The notes beneath the pieces are model-generated. The model searched no databases. It saw nothing but the letters and a program-made list of their open reading frames with translations, and had not been told where the DNA came from. From the NCBI GenBank assembly GCA_026002045.1, contig BOAV01000049.1, forward strand, positions 1-17,342: a DNA stretch of 17,342 nucleotides, read 5' to 3'. This DNA is from Spirochaetia bacterium (GTDB lineage: Bacteria; Spirochaetota; Spirochaetia; Treponematales; Breznakiellaceae). Below, in pieces: positions 13,355 to 17,342 of this stretch. How positions within the stretch are numbered: position 1 is the stretch's first letter; each line of letters opens with the position of its first letter. The position numbers and the translations under genes were made by a program.

Positions 13355-13939
13355 TCAGAAGAACCTTGTCCCCTGTTCCTGCCCAATCGTGGTTTCCGGC
13401 CCGTGCCCCGGAAGCACCCGTATTGCCGGATCCATGGCCATGAGCCGTTTGAGGCTTGCTTCAATTTTTTCCTGACTGCCGCCGGGTAAATCTACCCGTC
13501 CGCAGTTACCATAGAAGAGGGTGTCCCCACTGAATAAAGTTTTTTCATCCTCAAGAAAAAAACCTGCGGAACCGGGGGTGTGTCCCGGCAAATGGAGCAC
13601 GGTGAGGGGGCCGATGGTATCACCCTCTTCGAGCAGACGGAGGGCGTAAGCTCCCTTTCCAAGATAACCCGCATCGTCTCTGTGAATCGCAATTACCGGC
13701 GGCTTTTCGACTCCGCTTTTTTGATAGGCGGCCAGGTCCGGCAGGGCGCCGATATGATCAAAATGGCCGTGGGTGAGCAAAATGTTCTCGGGGTAAGCGT
13801 TTAATTTTTCCAGTTGTGCTATAATGATTTCCGCCTGGTCTGCGGGATCAATTACCGTACATGTTTCACCGTGAACGATGATCCAGCAGTTGGTGGAGAT
13901 GTCCCCCAGGACGAGCTGTATAATTTGATATTTTCCCAT
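13355..13939 (-). CDS. Metallo-beta-lactamase-fold hydrolase, glyoxalase II-like
   Basis: A 194-residue single-domain MBL hydrolase. Metal ligands are in place: THGHFDH at 56-62 (HxHxDH), H120 in LPGHTPGS, D139 in SGDTLF and H179 in LPGHG. The length (~200) and GHTPGS/SGDTLF words match the bacterial hydroxyacylglutathione-hydrolase-like group (YcbL type), which lacks the long C-terminal domain of true glyoxalase II. The natural substrate is unknown. TATAAT on the minus strand lies only six bases before the ATG, predicting a leaderless message. Its promoter shares the 35-bp gap with that of the divergent membrane-protein gene. Confidence 0.9.
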   Translation of the reverse strand: MGKYQIIQLVLGDISTNCWIIVHGETCTVIDPADQAEIIIAQLEKLNAYPENILLTHGHFDHIGALPDLAAYQKSGVEKPPVIAIHRDDAGYLGKGAYALRLLEEGDTIGPLTVLHLPGHTPGSAGFFLEDEKTLFSGDTLFYGNCGRVDLPGGSQEKIEASLKRLMAMDPAIRVLPGHGPETTIGQEQGTRFF

Positions 13940-13945
13940 GGAGGA

Positions 13946-13974
13946 ATTATACCCTGCGTATTTATGATTTTCTA
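13946..13974 (-). promoter_or_regulatory. Promoter of the MBL hydrolase gene
   Basis: On the minus strand, a perfect TATAAT (13946-13951) and TAGAAA (13969-13974) with a 17-bp spacer. Exactly six bases separate the -10 from the ATG, so the start codon itself should be the +1. Confidence 0.6.
13963..13968 (+). promoter_or_regulatory. Possible -10 box of the membrane-protein gene
   Basis: TATGAT six bases before GTG 13975. It lies between the -10 and -35 of the opposing promoter, so the two would compete for polymerase. No clear -35. Confidence 0.4.
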
Positions 13975-15132
13975 GTGATCCTTGCGCTGGCTGCCCTTTT
14001 TTACGGTCTTGTGCCGATTGCGGGGGCGCTGATAAACCGCCGCTCCTGGCGGATTTTCCGGCGGCGTTTTAATGATCTGCGGCTGCAGCCCCTGCTGGAT
14101 TACGGCATTTACAGCCGCCTTGAGGGGGGGATCTACCGCTTTATCGGGGGCTTTGAATCGGTGACCGATGGGCATACCCTGTGGATTCGCAGCGACACCC
14201 TTACCATCCCGGTGGCCCTTGCGGGGGCCCAGACTTATATGCTGCCCATGCAGGAAGGGGGTTTTCTGCCCGGCGCTTTTGATCCCGGCGAGGAGGCCCC
14301 CGAGCGTATCCGCTGGGACCGGGTTTCTACACTGACCGAGGGGGCCAAGGTTTTTGTGGGCGGCGCACTGATTTTACGGGACAACCGCTGGACCTTTGTT
14401 TCCACCGCCGAGGCCCCGCTGATGGTAATTTTTTACGACGGCCCCGACCGGTCCCTGGCGATTCGGGCTATCCGTGCGGGACGGCACCAGAACGAATACT
14501 GGAACAGCATCACCCCCTATTCTCTGGTCCTGGGAGCCCTGTCCCTCATTTTCATAGCCGTTTCCTTTCTTCCCCGCCCCGCCTTCCATCGGACGGCCAT
14601 TACCGCCTTTGCCGCCGCTTTTATCCCCCTGTTTCCCATGGTTCCGCCGGGGCTCCTCTTTGCCGTTATTTACCGCAGGCTTTGGTGGCGGGCCCGGATA
14701 TTCAGGGCCTACCGGGATCTGGCCCGGCTGCCCCTCAAGTACCTCAAGCCGGGGGAAGAACGGACCAGCCTCCCCGATGGGGAAAAATACGGCTTTGTCC
14801 GTTATGATTCATTACCCCCGGAGGCGCGGGCAAAGGGGATTCCCCTGCTCATCCCCGAAGAAGAGAAAAGTAAAAAGGCTGAATGGTACGTCTTTGGTGC
14901 ATTGCAGGAACCGGATTTGCCTGCGGAACCAAGGGTTCCTCTGGAACCCAGGTTTCCTGCGGAACCCTTGGACAGTTTTGCCACCTTTGGCGCATTGCCG
15001 GGAAACCCCGAGGACCTGGCCCGGCGGTATGCCCGTAAGGCCTATACTTTTGAGCTTATTGCCTGGCTGCTCTTGTTGGCAAGTGTTGGCTTAAACGCCT
15101 TCTTCATCGCCCTGATCATCTTCCTCATCTAA
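13975..15132 (+). CDS. Unknown membrane protein, four predicted membrane segments
   Basis: An unrecognised 385-residue protein. A hydrophobic N-terminus (1-20) is followed by a soluble region (about 25-175) rich in beta-type sequence (ALAGAQTYML, AKVFVGGALILRDNRWTFVS). Next come two adjacent membrane segments at about 183-200 and 208-232, a cytosolic-looking loop with a Pro/Glu repeat (PAEPRVPLEPRFPAEP, about 326-341), and a last membrane segment at 361-385. The soluble part loosely resembles the GIDE-type membrane-associated fold, but this is weak. The start is GTG 13975: no ATG is in frame upstream, and TATGAT six bases before it suits a leaderless start. A CTG at 13954 after GGAGG is an alternative. 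The 3' end overlaps the next gene by 42 bases on the opposite strand. Confidence 0.65.
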   Translation: MILALAALFYGLVPIAGALINRRSWRIFRRRFNDLRLQPLLDYGIYSRLEGGIYRFIGGFESVTDGHTLWIRSDTLTIPVALAGAQTYMLPMQEGGFLPGAFDPGEEAPERIRWDRVSTLTEGAKVFVGGALILRDNRWTFVSTAEAPLMVIFYDGPDRSLAIRAIRAGRHQNEYWNSITPYSLVLGALSLIFIAVSFLPRPAFHRTAITAFAAAFIPLFPMVPPGLLFAVIYRRLWWRARIFRAYRDLARLPLKYLKPGEERTSLPDGEKYGFVRYDSLPPEARAKGIPLLIPEEEKSKKAEWYVFGALQEPDLPAEPRVPLEPRFPAEPLDSFATFGALPGNPEDLARRYARKAYTFELIAWLLLLASVGLNAFFIALIIFLI

Positions 15133-15789
15133 AGAACGGGAAACCTCATTTTCAACGACTTCATCTTCGATGCCGGCTTCCCCGTATTCATCGGTATTTA
15201 CCGAGGCGTCCTCGTCACGGTTTTCGTCGGAATCATCCTCCCGCCGGGCACGGGCGTAATTGACCGCGAGGGTTCTGCCCCGGAATGGCTTGCCGTTTAA
15301 GGCTTCGATGATCGCATCCGCCACGGAAGAGCGGACCTGCACAAAGGAATAATTGTCCAGAATACGGATTGCGCCAATATCATCCCGGGAGATTGAAACA
15401 TTGGTGTTGATAAGTCCCAGTATTTCACGGGGGAACACCCGGCGGTTTCTGCCGATGCTGATAAAAAGCCGTCGGGATTCTTCTTCCGGCAGAGACTGCC
15501 GGGGGGTATCGCTGCGGGGTGTTTCGTTTCGAGGGGATTCAGGCCGGGAGTTCCTGGACGGTCCGGAATTTCTGTCACGGTTCCGATCGAAACGGCCCGT
15601 ATTTCCCTGGCCCTGATCAAGGAGCATCAGCAGATAAGCCGCCATCCACGAGCGGCGGGAAAAGGGTACTGCTTTTTTAAAAAGGGCACGGTACTCGCTT
15701 ACAAGCGGGATATCCGCTTCGGTTTTAAATTTTTCAAACAGAAGATTGAGTTTTTTTTCTGTTCTTTCTTTGTCAAATTGAGAAGGCAT
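15091..15789 (-). CDS. Stand-alone DbpA-type RNA-binding protein
   Basis: A 232-residue protein. A helical N-terminal part (1-60, many Lys/Glu) leads to a low-complexity Arg/Asn/Ser/Pro linker (about 61-101). A domain at about 106-182 looks like the DbpA RNA-binding domain (RRM-like) normally at the C-terminus of DEAD-box helicases: RRLFISIGRNRR, GLINTNVSISRDDIGAIRIL, YSFVQVRSSVADAIIEALNG and RGRTLAVNYARAR. No helicase domain is attached. A strongly acidic tail (183-232) follows and is partly encoded in the 42-base overlap with the convergent membrane-protein gene. It may act as an RNA chaperone or ribosome-assembly helper; this is inference. AGGGA about seven bases before the ATG may be its ribosome site. 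Divergent from tex. Confidence 0.75.
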   Translation of the reverse strand: MPSQFDKERTEKKLNLLFEKFKTEADIPLVSEYRALFKKAVPFSRRSWMAAYLLMLLDQGQGNTGRFDRNRDRNSGPSRNSRPESPRNETPRSDTPRQSLPEEESRRLFISIGRNRRVFPREILGLINTNVSISRDDIGAIRILDNYSFVQVRSSVADAIIEALNGKPFRGRTLAVNYARARREDDSDENRDEDASVNTDEYGEAGIEDEVVENEVSRSLDEEDDQGDEEGV

Positions 15790-15817
15790 GCAATTTCCCT
15801 ATAAACTAATTTTTATC

Positions 15818-15830
15818 AATATGACATATT
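15818..15830. promoter_or_regulatory. Palindrome upstream of the RNA-binding protein gene, possible operator
   Basis: AATATG-A-CATATT is a perfect 6-1-6 inverted repeat, 29 bases upstream of the start of the minus-strand gene and overlapping a plausible minus-strand -10 (CATATT, with TTGTAC 17 bp upstream). Confidence 0.35.
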
Positions 15831-15849
15831 TTTTAGATTTGTACAAGCC

Positions 15850-15867
15850 TTGATTAACAAAAATCAA
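15850..15867. other. Small hairpin between divergent genes
   Basis: TTGATT (15850-15855) pairs with AATCAA (15862-15867) across the loop AACAAA. It lies mid-way in the intergenic region upstream of tex. Role unknown. Confidence 0.3.
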
Positions 15868-15932
15868 CATGGATTTTCTATGGTGTGAGAAATACAATGA
15901 CGCTGCGATGTCTGGAAAAATTTTTACCCCTT

Positions 15933-15941
15933 TGATATACT
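15933..15941 (+). promoter_or_regulatory. Extended -10 promoter of tex
   Basis: TGATATACT (15933-15941): TG one base before TATACT gives an extended -10, which can work without a good -35 (none is seen). Eight bases separate it from ATG 15950, with no Shine-Dalgarno. Confidence 0.55.
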
Positions 15942-15949
15942 GCTACCCT

Positions 15950-17342
15950 ATGGAATTAAATCAGGAATTTATTGACGCCCTTGCGGTGAACGAAGTAAGC
16001 CTTATGAAGGGTATTGCCGAAACCCTCAGGGTGAACATGAGCCAGGTTTCGGCGGTTATCAGTCTCCTGGCCGAGGGGAGCACGGTCCCCTTTATCGCCC
16101 GCTACCGGAAGGAAAAAACCGGCAGCCTTGACGAGGTGCAGGTGCGGGATGTGGAGCATCTTTTTAACAGCGGGAAGAACCTTGAAACCCGGCGGATTGA
16201 GATTATCCGGGGGATCTTTGAACAGGGAAAACTGACAGAGCCACTTTACGAAAATATTACCAAGGCCGCCACTTTGACGGAACTTGAAGATATCTACGCC
16301 CCCTACAAACGGAAAAAGAAGACCCGTGGGATGATCGCCGAGGAGAAGGGCCTTTTGCCGCTGGCGGAGGCCATGCGGGAACTGGAAGCCGCCGCCCTTC
16401 TTGTAAAGGCGGCGGAGTTTATTGTTCCCGAGGGGGACGAGCGTATCGCCGAACACCCGGAGCTTGCTGTGGCCACTGCGGAGGACGCCCTGCAGGGGGC
16501 CATGGATATTATCGCCGATCAAACTGCCCAGGATCCGGAGAACCGGGCCGCGGTAAAAAGCTTCTATCAAAAGGACGGCAGGATCATCGTCAAGGCTTCC
16601 GAAAAAGCGGGGGTTGGGGACGATGCGGCCAAAAAGACTTCCACCTATCAGATGTACTGGGATTACACCGAGCCCCTTTCGCAGATCAAGTCCCACCGCA
16701 TTTTGGCGGTGAACCGGGGCGAGCGTGAGGGGGTGCTGGAAATCACCATTGATGTGGATGACAACGCCGCCACAGAAATGCTGCAGAACAAGTACGTCCT
16801 CCATAACGATTACCACAGGACCGCCATTGAGGACGGCCTTAAGCGGCTGCTTTCCCCGGCGGTGATCCGGGAGATCCGGGGGGACCAGAGCGACGCCGCA
16901 GACGATCACGGCATTTCCGTTTTCAGCCAGAACCTCAAAAATCTTTTGATGCAGCAGCCCATCAAGGGAACACGGGTGCTGGGGATCGATCCCGGCATCC
17001 GCACCGGGACCAAGTGCGCTTTTCTGGACGACACCGGCAAGTACCTGGGGAACTTCGTCATTTACAACCACAAGGTTGAGGAAGCCAAGCGGGCCATCCT
17101 TGAGGGTGTCAAAAAATACGACATCCAGCTTATCGCCGTGGGGAACGGCACGGGCTCCAAGGACGTGCAGGAACTGGTGACCGCGGTGATCGCCGACAAC
17201 AACCTGGAGGTGCTCTACACCGTGGTTGACGAGGACGGCGCTTCGGTGTATTCCGCCAGCGATATCGCCCGGGAGGAATTCCCCGAGCTGGACCTGACGA
17301 TTCGCGGGGCCATTTCCATCGGCCGCCGCCTCCAGGACCCGC
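15950..17342 (+). CDS. tex: Tex, S1-domain RNA-binding transcription accessory protein (partial)
   Basis: An open frame of 464 codons running off the window end; Tex proteins are usually 720-780 residues. The N-terminal helix-turn-helix-like region contains the family hallmark STVPFIARYRKEKTGSLDE (about 45-63). EDIYAPYKRKKKTRG near 115-130 is another conserved Tex stretch. The YqgF/RNase-H-like domain starts near 344 with LGIDPGIRTGTKCAFLD. The HhH and S1 domains would lie beyond the window. Tex binds nucleic acid and affects transcription and stress survival in several bacteria. ATG 15950 gives the normal N-terminus; an in-frame ATG at 15869 would add 27 unusual residues and read through the promoter, so it is less likely. 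The message is probably (near-)leaderless. Confidence 0.93.
   Translation, partial: MELNQEFIDALAVNEVSLMKGIAETLRVNMSQVSAVISLLAEGSTVPFIARYRKEKTGSLDEVQVRDVEHLFNSGKNLETRRIEIIRGIFEQGKLTEPLYENITKAATLTELEDIYAPYKRKKKTRGMIAEEKGLLPLAEAMRELEAAALLVKAAEFIVPEGDERIAEHPELAVATAEDALQGAMDIIADQTAQDPENRAAVKSFYQKDGRIIVKASEKAGVGDDAAKKTSTYQMYWDYTEPLSQIKSHRILAVNRGEREGVLEITIDVDDNAATEMLQNKYVLHNDYHRTAIEDGLKRLLSPAVIREIRGDQSDAADDHGISVFSQNLKNLLMQQPIKGTRVLGIDPGIRTGTKCAFLDDTGKYLGNFVIYNHKVEEAKRAILEGVKKYDIQLIAVGNGTGSKDVQELVTAVIADNNLEVLYTVVDEDGASVYSASDIAREEFPELDLTIRGAISIGRRLQDP

Noticed and set aside
13940..13956. GGAGG with CTG 13954 as start of the membrane-protein gene
   Set aside because: GGAGG is the complement of the opposing gene's leader, and a GTG with the locally common -10 spacing lies downstream; kept only as an alternative.
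15956..17071. 371-codon open frame on the minus strand opposite tex
   Set aside because: The plus strand encodes Tex with clear family motifs through the same region and off the window end. The minus frame has no recognisable motif and is a composition shadow.
1..17342. tRNA, rRNA and riboswitch search by eye
   Set aside because: No cloverleaf, conserved rRNA stretch or recognisable riboswitch core was seen, including upstream of purL; a covariance search could still find something I missed.

Overview
The window looks like a chromosomal segment of a spirochaete, most likely a Treponema of the gut (termite-associated) type. This rests on the mitochondrial/spirochaete-type EF-G (HIDSGKTT, HEVRGKDG), the mix of core genes, and a GC-rich core broken by AT-rich accessory islands. 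The species cannot be fixed from the sequence alone.

Layout. Bases 1-2000 are an accessory island. It holds an IS200-type transposase remnant, an AT-rich membrane-protein gene boxed by 27-bp inverted repeats (integron-cassette-like or TIR-bounded), two 158-bp copies plus one fragment of a long palindromic repeat, and a toxin-antitoxin remnant (collapsed PIN toxin plus intact small partner) between those copies. From 2112 the core begins: an EF-G gene co-transcribed with a RecA/KaiC-like ATPase, a Cof-type HAD phosphatase, an SDR-like protein lacking the catalytic motif, the large fused PurL, a hicAB module inserted between purL and a SulP transporter gene, nucleoside diphosphate kinase, a metallo-beta-lactamase-fold hydrolase, a Treponema-style unknown membrane protein, a stand-alone DbpA-type RNA-binding protein, and the first ~464 codons of tex, which runs off the window end.

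Organisation. Core genes alternate head-to-head and tail-to-tail. The four tail-to-tail junctions are extremely tight (1 bp apart, 11-bp overlap, 0 bp apart, 42-bp overlap). The one clear intrinsic terminator, for fusA-ATPase, lies inside the 3' end of the convergent HAD gene. Several head-to-head regions carry overlapping divergent promoters.

Most interesting signals. (1) At eight starts a -10-like hexamer lies only 6-8 bases before the start codon, with no Shine-Dalgarno, suggesting frequent leaderless mRNAs alongside genes with good Shine-Dalgarno sites. (2) The 158-bp palindromic element varies almost only in one predicted unpaired segment. (3) hicAB sits in a 695-bp unit bounded by perfect 35-bp direct repeats that duplicate the sulP promoter. 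(4) The AT-rich gene at 232-849 has its stop codon inside an attC-like core sequence. All family calls come from reading motifs; no database search was possible.
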